From positions 2,170,001 to 2,234,000 of the forward strand of contig NZ_CP047357.1 in NCBI RefSeq assembly GCF_030408835.1: a stretch of 64,000 nt of DNA. The letters are read 5' to 3'. Both the position numbers and the translations under genes were made by a program. This document shows positions 56,075 through 64,000 of the stretch, piece by piece. Under the pieces are notes generated by a model. It saw nothing but the letters and a program-made list of their open reading frames with translations, had not been told where the DNA came from and did no database searches. The stretch is from Corynebacterium freneyi. GTDB taxonomy: Bacteria; Actinomycetota; Actinomycetes; Mycobacteriales; Mycobacteriaceae. Every line of letters begins with the position of its first letter. Position 1 is the stretch's first letter.

Positions 56075-57721
56075 ATGAACACCCTCGCCGATGAGGCCGC
56101 ACGCCGCCGCACGTTCGCGGTCATCGCGCACCCCGACGCCGGCAAGTCCACGCTCACCGAGGCGCTGGCGCTGCACGCGCACGTCATCAGCGAGGCCGGC
56201 GCCGTCCACGGCAAGGCCGGCCGCAAGTCCACGGTCTCCGACTGGATGGACATGGAGAAGGACCGCGGCATTTCCATCGCCTCGTCGGCCCTGCAGTTCG
56301 AGTACGCGCCGGAAAACCACGACGGCGAGCCGTACATGGTCAACCTGGTGGACACCCCGGGCCACGCGGACTTCTCGGAGGACACCTATCGAGTGCTCAC
56401 CGCCGTCGATGCCGCGGTCATGCTCGTCGACGGCGCCAAGGGCCTGGAGCCGCAGACGCTGAAGCTGTTCCGGGTGTGCAAGTCCAACGGCATCCCGATC
56501 ATCACGGTGATCAACAAGTGGGACCGCCCGGGCAAGGCGCCGCTGGAGCTGATGGACGAAATCGTCGAGGAAATCGGCCTGCAGCCCACCCCGCTGTACT
56601 GGCCCGTCGGCGAGGCCGGCGACTTCCGCGGTCTGCTCCGCCGCGGCGAGGACGGCGAGGCCGAGGAGTTCATCCGCTTCGAGCGCACCGCCGGCGGGTC
56701 GACCATCGCCGAGGAAACGCACCTGACCCCCGACGAAGCCGCCGCCGAGCAGGGCGACACGTGGGAGACCGCCGCCGAGGAGTCCGAGCTGCTGTCGGCC
56801 GACGGCGCCGACCACGACCAGGAGATGTACCTGGCCGGAGACACTTCGCCGGTGATCTTCGCCTCCGCCATGCTCAACTGGGGCGTGCACCAGATCCTGG
56901 ACACGCTGTGCGAGTTGGCCCCCGCGCCCGCCGCCCGCGAGTCCGATCCCGCCGCCGTCGAGGCCGCCGCGGCCGGCGGTCAGGGCGCCATCGACGAAAT
57001 CCGCCGCCCGGAGGACGATTTCGCCGGCGTCGTGTTCAAGGTCCAGGCCGGCATGGACGCCCACCACCGCGACAAGCTCGCGTTCATGCGGGTCGTGTCC
57101 GGGGAGTTCGACCGGGGCATGCAGGTCACCCACGCCCAGTCGGGCCGCAGCTTTTCGACGAAGTACGCCCTGACCGTGTTCGGCCGGACGCGCTCGACCG
57201 TCGAAACCGCCTACCCGGGTGACATCGTCGGTTTGGTCAACGCCGGTTCGCTGGCGCCGGGCGACACCATCTACTCGGGCCGCAAGGTGCAGTTCTCGCC
57301 GATGCCGCAGTTCGCGCCGGAGCATTTCCGCACCCTGCGGGCCAAGTCGCTGGGCAAGTACAAGCAGTTCCGCAAGGCCATCGAGCAGCTCGACGCCGAG
57401 GGCGTGGTGCAGATCCTGCGCAACGACGCCCGCGGCGACGCCGCCCCGGTCATGGCCGCCGTCGGCCCGATGCAGTTCGAGGTCATGATGGCCCGGATGG
57501 AAAACGAGTACAACGTCGAAACGGTCGCCGATCCGATCCCCTACTCGGTGGCTCGCCGCACGGACGAGAAGACCGCGCCGGAGTTGGCCAAGCAGCGCGG
57601 CGTGGAGATCTTCACCCGCTCCGACGGCGCGCTCATCGCGTTGTTCGGCGACAAGTGGAAGCTGTCCTTCATCGAGAAGGAGCACCCGGAGTTCACCCTG
57701 GAGACCCTGGTCGCCGACTAA
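56075..57721 (+). CDS. prfC: Peptide chain release factor 3
   Basis: GTPase that recycles RF1/RF2 from the ribosome. The 548-residue protein shows G1 AHPDAGKST, G3 DTPGHADFSEDTYR and G4 NKWDR. The G2 region is DMEKDRGISI, typical of PrfC rather than EF-G. Domains 2 and 3 follow (FKVQAGMDAHHRDKLAFMRV is the domain 2 core). A short acidic insert (DEAAAEQGDTWETAAEE) lies in the G domain. AAAGGA precedes the ATG. Confidence 0.96.
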   Translation: MNTLADEAARRRTFAVIAHPDAGKSTLTEALALHAHVISEAGAVHGKAGRKSTVSDWMDMEKDRGISIASSALQFEYAPENHDGEPYMVNLVDTPGHADFSEDTYRVLTAVDAAVMLVDGAKGLEPQTLKLFRVCKSNGIPIITVINKWDRPGKAPLELMDEIVEEIGLQPTPLYWPVGEAGDFRGLLRRGEDGEAEEFIRFERTAGGSTIAEETHLTPDEAAAEQGDTWETAAEESELLSADGADHDQEMYLAGDTSPVIFASAMLNWGVHQILDTLCELAPAPAARESDPAAVEAAAAGGQGAIDEIRRPEDDFAGVVFKVQAGMDAHHRDKLAFMRVVSGEFDRGMQVTHAQSGRSFSTKYALTVFGRTRSTVETAYPGDIVGLVNAGSLAPGDTIYSGRKVQFSPMPQFAPEHFRTLRAKSLGKYKQFRKAIEQLDAEGVVQILRNDARGDAAPVMAAVGPMQFEVMMARMENEYNVETVADPIPYSVARRTDEKTAPELAKQRGVEIFTRSDGALIALFGDKWKLSFIEKEHPEFTLETLVAD

Positions 57722-57818
57722 CCACGATCGCCGAGCCGCGCCGAACCGACGCGGTCCTCGGCGAAGCCTGCGAAACCTCGAACCGCGGACTCGGCCGTCC
57801 GGTGGTTCAATGAGGGCC

Positions 57819-58745
57819 GTGACTTGGACGCGTGACCTCATCCCCGATCAGACCGGACGCACCGCGGTCATCACCGGCGCGAACTCCGGCATCGGTTTCG
57901 TCGTCGCCACCGAGTTGGCGCGGCGTGGGGCGGACATCATCATGGTGTGCCGCAACCTCGAACGGGCCACCGCGGCGCGGACCCGCATCGACGCCGCCGG
58001 GGCCGGATCCGTCGGCGTCGTCCTGGCCGACATGTCGGAGCCGGATGACGTCGAACGCGCCGCCGCCGAGATCGCCGGCCGCACCGACGCGGTCGACGTG
58101 CTCGTCAACAACGCCGGGCTCATCGTGCCGGGCGATCACGCGGAGAATTCCCTCGGCTGGGAGATCCACTTCGCCACCAATTACGTCGGCGGGTTCCTGC
58201 TCGCGCGGCATCTGCTGCCCCTGTATCGCGATGTCGTCGGCGCCCGCGTCGTCGAGGTGTCGTCGTTGGCCCACTCCCACGTCCGCGATTTGAGGTGGGC
58301 CGACCCGAATTCGGCCGATGTCCGCGGTTTCCGGGCGTACGCGCAGTCGAAGCTGGCGTGTTTGATGTTCGGCCGGGAGTTGGATCGTCGCCTGGCGCAG
58401 GCCGCCGCGTCCGCTGTGGACGGTGCGCGGGCGCGGTGCGTCATCGCGCATCCCGGCATTGCGGCGACGGCGTTCATGCGTCGGCTGCCCGGGTTGTTGG
58501 GCAGGATCGGCGAGCCGGCCGTCGACAAGCTTTTCAGCGATGCCGACATGGGCGCCGATCCCCTGCTCGCCGCGGCGACGGACGAGACCGTGCCCGGCGG
58601 TTCCTTCCTCGGCCCGACCGGACCGTTCGAGGCCAAGGGCGACGTCGGGATGGCGAAGTCGTCGAAGGTGTCGAGGGACATCGGCAAGCAGGCCCAGTTG
58701 TGGGTGCTCACCGAGGAACTGACCGGCGTCCGCTTCACCGTCTGA
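57819..58745 (+). CDS. Short-chain dehydrogenase/reductase
   Basis: An NAD(P)-dependent oxidoreductase, 308 residues. TGANSGIG lies at residues 19-26, NNAG after strand 4, and the catalytic YAQSK is present. The family resembles retinol dehydrogenase/protochlorophyllide reductase-like SDRs; the substrate is unknown. GTG 57819 is preferred because the protein then starts in the family manner and TTCAAT lies 7 nt upstream; ATG at 57810 would add three residues. Confidence 0.85.
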   Translation: MTWTRDLIPDQTGRTAVITGANSGIGFVVATELARRGADIIMVCRNLERATAARTRIDAAGAGSVGVVLADMSEPDDVERAAAEIAGRTDAVDVLVNNAGLIVPGDHAENSLGWEIHFATNYVGGFLLARHLLPLYRDVVGARVVEVSSLAHSHVRDLRWADPNSADVRGFRAYAQSKLACLMFGRELDRRLAQAAASAVDGARARCVIAHPGIAATAFMRRLPGLLGRIGEPAVDKLFSDADMGADPLLAAATDETVPGGSFLGPTGPFEAKGDVGMAKSSKVSRDIGKQAQLWVLTEELTGVRFTV

Positions 58746-58766
58746 CGCCGCCGCGCGGCACGAGCG

Positions 58767-59411
58767 CTACCCGCCCAGCCGCGCCTCCAGGTGCTCGCCG
58801 AGCACCCGCGAGCATTCCGCGATGCCGTCGACCCACAGCGTGCCGGCGGATTCGTCGGCGGGGTCGGACACCAGCTTGATCAGTTCCACGGGCACCCCGT
58901 ACCTGCGGGCGACCCACGCGATGGCGTAGCCCTCCATGTCCACCAGGTCGGCGGTGGCGGCGAGGCGGGCGCGGGTCGCGGAGTCTTCCACGAACAGGTC
59001 GCCGGTGGCCAGAACTTTTCCGGTTTCCGCGGTGCTTGACGACGGCCCCTCCCCAGCCTCGTCGGCCGGCACATCGAGGGCGATCGGAGGGTATGCGTCG
59101 GCGCCCGCCAACCTGCGCACGGCCGAATGGGAGAAATCGTGGAGCACCACGCGGCTGATGCGGTGGACGCCGTGCAATCCGGACGACGGGCCGTCGTGAA
59201 GCGCACCCGCGGTGCCCACGTTGAGCACCGTCGTCGGCGACGGTCCCCGGGCCAGCGTCTCCGACAGCGCAGCGGTGGCGTTGATGCGGCCGATGCCGGT
59301 GAGCAGCACGGGAACGTCGACGGCGAGGTGTTCGGCTTCCTCGCGCGTGGCCACGACGAGCAACGGCGCCTCGGGATCGACGGGGGCGAGCAGTTCCGGA
59401 ACGGTGATCAT
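58767..59411 (-). CDS. Nucleosidase, PNP/UDP family (MTA/SAH nucleosidase-like)
   Basis: 214 residues with phosphorylase-superfamily features: VLLTGIGRINATAALSETL, TVLNVGTAGALHD, and the C-terminal VDMEGYAIAWVARRYGVP with LVSDPADESAG, holding the purine-site Asp and the ribose-binding Met-Glu. Likely hydrolyses a methylthioadenosine, SAH or futalosine-type nucleoside; the exact substrate is not certain. TACCCT lies 6 nt before ATG 59411, so the transcript is probably leaderless. It diverges from the aldehyde dehydrogenase gene. Confidence 0.8.
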   Translation of the reverse strand: MITVPELLAPVDPEAPLLVVATREEAEHLAVDVPVLLTGIGRINATAALSETLARGPSPTTVLNVGTAGALHDGPSSGLHGVHRISRVVLHDFSHSAVRRLAGADAYPPIALDVPADEAGEGPSSSTAETGKVLATGDLFVEDSATRARLAATADLVDMEGYAIAWVARRYGVPVELIKLVSDPADESAGTLWVDGIAECSRVLGEHLEARLGG

Positions 59412-59452
59412 GGGGCCAGGGTAGCGATGACCAGGGTGGGAGAAAATCATCG

Positions 59453-59481
59453 TTGACACGAAAGCGACACGTGATTAGGTT
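59453..59481 (+). promoter_or_regulatory. Promoter of the aldehyde dehydrogenase gene
   Basis: TTGACA at 59453-59458 and TAGGTT at 59476-59481 are 17 nt apart. GTGATT (59471-59476) and AATCAC (59508-59513) form an inverted pair across the expected transcription start, a possible operator. Confidence 0.6.
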
Positions 59482-59615
59482 TGCGCGACAACGCTTCGCG
59501 TGGCGTGAATCACCGTCGATTCGTCGAGGGCGGGCCGCCCACGCACGGGGCGCCCCGACCGCCGCACTCGGCGCACTCGGCACACCCGATCCCACGCACC
59601 ACCAGGAGGACCGCA

Positions 59616-61139
59616 ATGACCACCTACGCCCACCCCGGGTCCGACGGCGCGAAGATGTCGTTCAAACCGCGCTACGGCAACTGGATCGACGGAGGCTTCC
59701 AGGACCCCGTCGACGGCAACTACTTCGAAGTCGTCTCCCCCGTCACCGGCGAAGTGTTCACCGAAGTCGCCCGCTCCACCGCGAAGGACATCGAGAAGGC
59801 CCTCGACGCCGCTCACGCCGCGGCCCCCGCCTGGGGCACGACGCCGCCGGCCGAGCGGGCGAAGGTGCTCAACAAGATCGCCGACCGCATGGAAGAACAC
59901 CTCGAGGAAATCGCCGTCGCCGAGACGTGGGACAACGGCAAGCCCATCCGCGAATGCCTCGCCGCCGACATCCCCCTGGCCATCGACCACTTCCGCTACT
60001 TCGCCGCCGCCGCCCGCACCCAGGAGGGCCGCCTGTCGCAGATCGAGGAAGACCTGGTCGCCTACCACTTCCACGAGCCGCTCGGCGTCGTCGGGCAGAT
60101 CATCCCCTGGAACTTCCCCATCCTCATGGCCACGTGGAAGCTCGCCCCCGCCCTGGCCGCCGGCAACTGCGTCGTGCTCAAGCCGGCCGAGCAGACCCCC
60201 GCGTCGATCCTGCACCTCATCGAGCTCATCGGTGACCTGCTGCCCGACGGCGTGGTCAACATCGTCAACGGCTTCGGCGAGGAAGCCGGCGCCGCCCTGT
60301 CCGGCTCCGACCGCATCGCCAAGATCGCCTTCACCGGCGAGACCACCACGGGCTCGATCATCATGAAGACCGCCGCCGACAACCTCGTGCCCGTCACCCT
60401 GGAGCTGGGCGGCAAGTCCCCCAACATCTTCTTCGACGACATCATGGACGCCGACGACGCCTTCCGGAACAAGGCCGTCGAGGGCTTCTCCATGTTCGCC
60501 CTCAACCAGGGCGAGGTGTGCACCTGCCCCTCGCGCGCGCTCGTCCACGAGTCCATCGCCGATGACTTCGTGCAGCTGGGCATCGAGCGCGTGTCCAAGA
60601 TCCGCCGCGGCGACCCGCTGGACACCGAGACCATGGTCGGCGCGCAGGCGTCGAAGGAGCAGCTGGACAAGATCCTCAAGTACATCGAAATCGGCAAGAC
60701 CGAGGGCGCCAAGCTGGAGCTCGGCGGCGGCCAGGCACAGCTCGAGGGCAGCCTGTCGGGCGGCTACTACATCGAGCCGACCATCTTCTCCGGCGTCAAC
60801 GACATGCGCCTGTTCCAGGAGGAGATCTTCGGCCCGGTGCTCGGCGTGACCACGTTCTCCTCCTTCGACGAGGCCGTGAAGATCGCCAACGACACCATGT
60901 TCGGCCTCGGCGCCGGCGTGTGGTCGCGGTCGAACAACAACATCTACAAGGCGGGCCGGGCCATCCAGGCCGGTCGCGTGTGGTGCAACGCGTACCACGT
61001 GTACCCGGCGCACGCGGCGTTCGGCGGCTACAAGAAGTCCGGCATCGGCCGCGAGAACCACCTGATGATGCTGTCGCACTACCAGCAGACCAAGAACCTG
61101 CTGGTCAGCTACGCCACGAACCCGACCGGCCTGTTCTAG
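59616..61139 (+). CDS. Acetaldehyde/aldehyde dehydrogenase (ExaC/AldB type)
   Basis: A 507-residue NAD-dependent aldehyde dehydrogenase. Asn166 is in IPWNFP, Glu263 in LELGGKSPN, and catalytic Cys302 in [10 protein letters not shown], with the second Cys at 304 typical of the acetaldehyde dehydrogenase subgroup used in ethanol metabolism. ATG 59616 has AGGAGG 6 nt upstream; the open frame before it is not conserved. It has its own strong promoter and a 134-nt leader. Confidence 0.9.
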   Translation: MTTYAHPGSDGAKMSFKPRYGNWIDGGFQDPVDGNYFEVVSPVTGEVFTEVARSTAKDIEKALDAAHAAAPAWGTTPPAERAKVLNKIADRMEEHLEEIAVAETWDNGKPIRECLAADIPLAIDHFRYFAAAARTQEGRLSQIEEDLVAYHFHEPLGVVGQIIPWNFPILMATWKLAPALAAGNCVVLKPAEQTPASILHLIELIGDLLPDGVVNIVNGFGEEAGAALSGSDRIAKIAFTGETTTGSIIMKTAADNLVPVTLELGGKSPNIFFDDIMDADDAFRNKAVEGFSMFALNQGEVCTCPSRALVHESIADDFVQLGIERVSKIRRGDPLDTETMVGAQASKEQLDKILKYIEIGKTEGAKLELGGGQAQLEGSLSGGYYIEPTIFSGVNDMRLFQEEIFGPVLGVTTFSSFDEAVKIANDTMFGLGAGVWSRSNNNIYKAGRAIQAGRVWCNAYHVYPAHAAFGGYKKSGIGRENHLMMLSHYQQTKNLLVSYATNPTGLF

Positions 61140-61190
61140 TCGCCGCAAGTCGCCTGCACCGGTGGTTGTCCCGTCCGTAGGATGGGCCGC

Positions 61191-61886
61191 GTGACTTTCC
61201 GATCCGACAATTCTCGTTCCGCCCGCGCCTCCCATGCCGAGGAGCGCGCCCGCCTGCTGGTGCAGGAGGTGCTGGATCGCGATGAGCGCCTGCGCTCGAA
61301 TCTGTCGTCGCCCGACGTCGATCCGTGGGAGCACCGGTTCATCGCGGACGATTCCATCGTGGAGGGCCCGATCGCCTCGTGGCGCGACGACGCCACGCGG
61401 GCCCGCCGTCTGCTGCGCCGCTACGACATTCAGTCGGGGTACCGCGAGAAGATGCGGGACATGGAGCGGCGCATCGACTCGATGCTGCATCTGGCGGAGA
61501 GTCTGGAGGAAAGCTGGGATGCCGCGGCCGCGGCGTCGAAGAGGCTTTCCGACGCCGAGGCCCGCGACGCAGAGGCCTTCGAGCGGGAGCGCACCCGGCA
61601 AAACGATGCGGCGGAGGCGAAGCGTCGTCGGGAGGAAAAGCGCGAGGAGCTGCTGCGCAAGGCGGAGCATTTGGCCTCCGATGCGTTGGATCGGACGCGC
61701 GACGTCGGCGGCGAGGTGTTCCGCCGTTCCCTCGACGCCGGCCGCGAGGCGCTGGAGAAACTGCCCGGCCTGAGCAACTGGCAATTCCCCCGCTCCGGCC
61801 GCAAGCACCGCGACGACGAGCCCCGTGAGGTCCGCAGGGCCGAGGCCCGGGATCTTCGCCATCAGCCGCCGCGGCCGGAGGATTAG
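61191..61886 (+). CDS. Coiled-coil hypothetical protein
   Basis: 231 residues, predominantly helical and charged: KMRDMERRIDSMLHLAESLE, then FERERTRQNDAAEAKRRREE, with a basic tail. It has no membrane segment and no recognised family. GTG 61191 is chosen because TAGGAT lies 7 nt upstream (leaderless pattern); ATG at 61182 overlaps that box and is unlikely. Confidence 0.65.
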   Translation: MTFRSDNSRSARASHAEERARLLVQEVLDRDERLRSNLSSPDVDPWEHRFIADDSIVEGPIASWRDDATRARRLLRRYDIQSGYREKMRDMERRIDSMLHLAESLEESWDAAAAASKRLSDAEARDAEAFERERTRQNDAAEAKRRREEKREELLRKAEHLASDALDRTRDVGGEVFRRSLDAGREALEKLPGLSNWQFPRSGRKHRDDEPREVRRAEARDLRHQPPRPED

Positions 61887-61926
61887 GGGTTCCCGCCAAT
61901 CCGGATTCGGCGCTAGGGTCGCGGTC

Positions 61927-62832
61927 ATGTGCGATACCCCCGATCACGCCGATTCCGCCGGTCACCCCCGGCCCACCGATTTCCCCGCCGCCCCGGCCGA
62001 CCTGCGCCTGGTGGTGGTGGACATGGACGGCACGCTTCTTAACGACGCCGGTGAGCTGCCCGCCGACCTGCCCCGTCTTCTCGATCGGCTCGGCGCCGCC
62101 GGCGTCACCTTCGCTCCGGCATCGGGCCGACAGTATGCGACGCTGCGCGACATGTTCGGCGGCATCCGCACCGAATCCGGTGCGGCGGTCGAGACGTTCA
62201 TCGCCGAAAACGGCAACGTCGTCGCCCGCGACGGCGAACTCTCCGCAGCCGACGGCATGGATCCGGGCATCGTCGACGAGGTCATCGACGCCGTGCGCGC
62301 CGCCCGCGCCGACGGTGCGCCGATGGGTCTCATCGTCTGCCATCCGGAGGTCGCCCACGTGGAAATCGACCAGCCCGGTTTCAACGACGAGGCCGCGAAG
62401 TACTACCACTCGCGGGCCGTGGTCGACGATCTCCACGAGGTCAACGACGGCGTCATCAAGCTGGCCATCTTCGACGACCGGGGCTCCGGGCTCGACGCCG
62501 CCCCGATGATGGAGCGCCTGGTCGGCGACCGACTCGAAGTCGCCGTCTCCGGACGGTGCTGGGTGGACATGATGGTCCCCGGCCGCCACAAGGGCCACGC
62601 GGTGCGCGCGCTGCAGGAACGTCTCGGCGTCACCCCGGCGCAGACCGCCGTGTTCGGCGATTTCCTCAACGACCTGCAGATGATGGGCGCCGGCGACATG
62701 TCCTTCGCCATGGCCAACGCCCACGACGACATCAAGGCCGCCGCGAACTACCTGGCGCCGTCCAACACGGACTCGGGGGTCGTCGTCACGCTGGACAGGC
62801 TGCTCGACGAGGCCGCCGCCGCACGATCCTGA
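61927..62832 (+). CDS. Cof-type HAD phosphatase
   Basis: 301 residues of the haloacid dehalogenase superfamily, Cof (IIB) subclass. Motif I is VVDMDGTLLND with nucleophile Asp32 and Asp34, motif II ASGRQYATL, and motif IV FGDFLNDLQMM, followed by AMANAHDDIKAAA. Likely hydrolyses a sugar phosphate or flavin-related phosphate; its substrate is unknown. TAGGGT lies 7 nt before ATG 61927. Its last 85 bp overlap the convergent riboflavin transporter gene. Confidence 0.88.
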   Translation: MCDTPDHADSAGHPRPTDFPAAPADLRLVVVDMDGTLLNDAGELPADLPRLLDRLGAAGVTFAPASGRQYATLRDMFGGIRTESGAAVETFIAENGNVVARDGELSAADGMDPGIVDEVIDAVRAARADGAPMGLIVCHPEVAHVEIDQPGFNDEAAKYYHSRAVVDDLHEVNDGVIKLAIFDDRGSGLDAAPMMERLVGDRLEVAVSGRCWVDMMVPGRHKGHAVRALQERLGVTPAQTAVFGDFLNDLQMMGAGDMSFAMANAHDDIKAAANYLAPSNTDSGVVVTLDRLLDEAAAARS

Positions 62833-63497
62833 CGCTGGATCCGCAGCCAGGTGACGAAACCCCAGGTGACGAACCCGCCGTAGAACAGGTACAGCGCCGC
62901 CGAAGGGTAGTAGCCGCCGAGGAACAGCAGCGGCACGCCGACGACGTCGACTGCGATCCAGATGAGCCAGAACTCCGTCCATCCCTTCGCCATGCCCCAG
63001 GTGGCCAACATCGACCCGACGAAGATCCATGCGTCGGCCCACGGCCCCCACGAGCCCAGGGCCCCGAAGATCCTGGCGAAAATGACGGTGCCTCCCACGG
63101 CGAACGCGAGCATGACCATGCGCTCGCGGCCGGTGGCCCATCGGGGCATCACGGCGGCGTCGTCACGCCCGGAACCGTCGCCCGCGACGACCCGGCGCGT
63201 CTGCGCCCACCGCCACCAGCCGTACACGCTGACCAGCAGGAACATCACCTGCCGCCCCGCCTGGCCGTACAGGTCCAGGTCCTGCGGCGTGTGGAAGACG
63301 CCGCCGAGGAACACCGTGAACAGCAGGATGTTGCCGGCGATGCCCACCGGCCAGGCCCAGACCAGGCGGCGCATGCCCAGATACGCCGAACCGAGGCCGA
63401 AAAGATTGCCGACGATCTCGCGCACCAAAATGGGCGCTCCCCCGATGGTCAGCTGCGCGGTCAAAAAACCGACGAGTGCGGACATGACGGAATCCAC
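62748..63497 (-). CDS. ribM: PnuC-family transporter, probably riboflavin (RibM/PnuX)
   Basis: A 249-residue membrane protein with about seven segments and PnuC-family features (VYGWWRWAQTRR; WIFVGSMLATWGMAKGWTEFW, given as WIFVGSMLATWGM and AKGWTEFW). PnuC proteins carry nicotinamide riboside, but those preceded by an FMN riboswitch, such as RibM of corynebacteria, carry riboflavin; the riboswitch directly upstream decides for that here. GTG 63497 has GGAG 7 nt upstream; ATG 63485 is an alternative. The gene runs tail to tail into the HAD gene. Confidence 0.85.
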   Translation of the reverse strand: MDSVMSALVGFLTAQLTIGGAPILVREIVGNLFGLGSAYLGMRRLVWAWPVGIAGNILLFTVFLGGVFHTPQDLDLYGQAGRQVMFLLVSVYGWWRWAQTRRVVAGDGSGRDDAAVMPRWATGRERMVMLAFAVGGTVIFARIFGALGSWGPWADAWIFVGSMLATWGMAKGWTEFWLIWIAVDVVGVPLLFLGGYYPSAALYLFYGGFVTWGFVTWLRIQRQDRAAAASSSSLSSVTTTPESVLDGAR

Positions 63498-63512
63498 GGT
63501 GGATCTCCTTCT

Positions 63513-63654
63513 CTCCCATCCGGACTATGACCGTCGGTTCCGGGTTCCAACCGGATCTGCTGACCTCCCCTGAGGGAGCGCTCGCGGACTCGTCCGGGCC
63601 ACGCGTGGCCCGGCGTCACCGCCGGTGGGGAATTCCACCCCGCCCTGAGAATGT
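63513..63654 (-). promoter_or_regulatory. FMN riboswitch (RFN element)
   Basis: On the minus strand the conserved RFN blocks appear in order: CTCAGGGCGGGGTGGAATTC, ACCGGCGGT, GTCCGCGAGCG, AGCAGA..CCGGT, and GACGGTCATAGTCCGGATG. The element ends about 15 nt before the GTG start, overlapping the region of the ribosome site, so translational control is plausible. Confidence 0.95.
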
Positions 63655-63755
63655 TCGCTGCCGACGTTAGCAGCGGTGCGCCGGAGAGTGGCCCGAATGG
63701 GCGGAAAAGTCCACGCCAATTGCCCATCATGGATTCGCATTAGTAGGCTGGGGTC

Positions 63756-64000
63756 ATGTCCGAGACCAGGGTGCAGCGCAGGGTGCAACGCAAGCCCCGA
63801 AAGCGTCGCCGCGCACCCGGTTGGGTGCCCGACCAGCACGGCGCCTGGTTCATGGTCACCGTCCCCGCGATCACCGGTGTCATCCTGGCACCGTCGTGGA
63901 CCGCGATTCCCCTGCTGCTGACGTGGTGGCTCGGTTATTTCACGTTCTTCGCCGGCAGCGTCTGGATCCGCTCGCGCTTCCGCGAACGCAACCGCCCGCC
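63756..64000 (+). CDS. YwiC-like membrane protein, 3' end cut by window edge
   Basis: About 81 residues are visible: a very basic N-terminus (VQRRVQRKPRKRRR), the family motif PDQHGAWFMVTVPAITGV, and two hydrophobic segments before the right edge. The PxQHGAW motif matches YwiC-like proteins, of unknown function. TAGGCT lies 6 nt before ATG 63756, a leaderless pattern. Confidence 0.75.
   Translation, partial: MSETRVQRRVQRKPRKRRRAPGWVPDQHGAWFMVTVPAITGVILAPSWTAIPLLLTWWLGYFTFFAGSVWIRSRFRERNRP

Overview
The window is a high-GC actinobacterial chromosome segment, almost certainly Corynebacterium. The reasons are mycothiol metabolism (mca), a long GapX-type GAPDH, an LpqU-like transglycosylase next to enolase, and conserved order of coaA, short-chain prenyl synthase, aroG, mca, DUF4307, greA, ppx, DUF501, ftsB, eno, lpqU, mazG, mfd, tetR, glmU, prs, rplY and pth, as I recall it from C. 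glutamicum and M. tuberculosis. Many genes carry a TANNNT -10 box 6-8 nt before the start codon, the signature of leaderless transcription.

Layout. 1-9.5 kb: housekeeping backbone (CoaA, prenyl synthase, DAHP synthase with a structured leader, Mca, GreA with an attenuator-like hairpin, Bax-inhibitor-like protein, GabD2-type dehydrogenase). 9.6-16.7 kb: a ferric-siderophore uptake island (tandem double-AraC regulator, binding lipoprotein, two permeases, ATPase, siderophore-interacting reductase) bounded by two perfect 88-bp direct repeats, each holding a whole tRNA with anticodon TAA. 16.7-27.2 kb: backbone (Ppx, DUF501, FtsB, Eno, LpqU, MazG, Mfd, TetR). 27.4-33.7 kb: tRNA-Gln followed by a decayed prophage. 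It holds an intact 1453-bp ISL3 insertion with 8-bp target duplication, a restriction-like gene with an amber stop, a tRNA-Ser-like gene, and a frameshifted MuF head protein ending in an EndoU nuclease domain with a candidate immunity gene behind it.

33.7-39.5 kb: backbone (MFS, GlmU, Prs, L25, Pth). 39.7-50.9 kb: a tightly coupled operon read leftward from a promoter overlapped by a DtxR-like iron box. It encodes an ECF transporter (S component plus an A-A-T fusion), an N-terminal half of an AMP-forming ligase, the C-terminal stub of a reductase, a DrrA-type ATPase, two ABC-2 permeases, a methyltransferase and an IrtA/IrtB (YbtP/YbtQ)-like pair. I read it as a metallophore locus that lost its biosynthetic core by deletion and kept its transporters. 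51-52.4 kb: a dead IS110-type element. 52.8-64 kb: backbone (GapX, cupin, PrfC, SDR, nucleosidase, aldehyde dehydrogenase, HAD phosphatase, FMN-riboswitch-controlled PnuC/RibM transporter, start of a YwiC-like protein).

The accessory content is dominated by iron or metal acquisition at two separate sites, beside backbone genes for CoA, shikimate, mycothiol, cell wall, glycolysis and translation. A short motif, GCTT[G/T][A/G]CGACG, recurs at least 14 times, mostly next to terminators and tRNAs.
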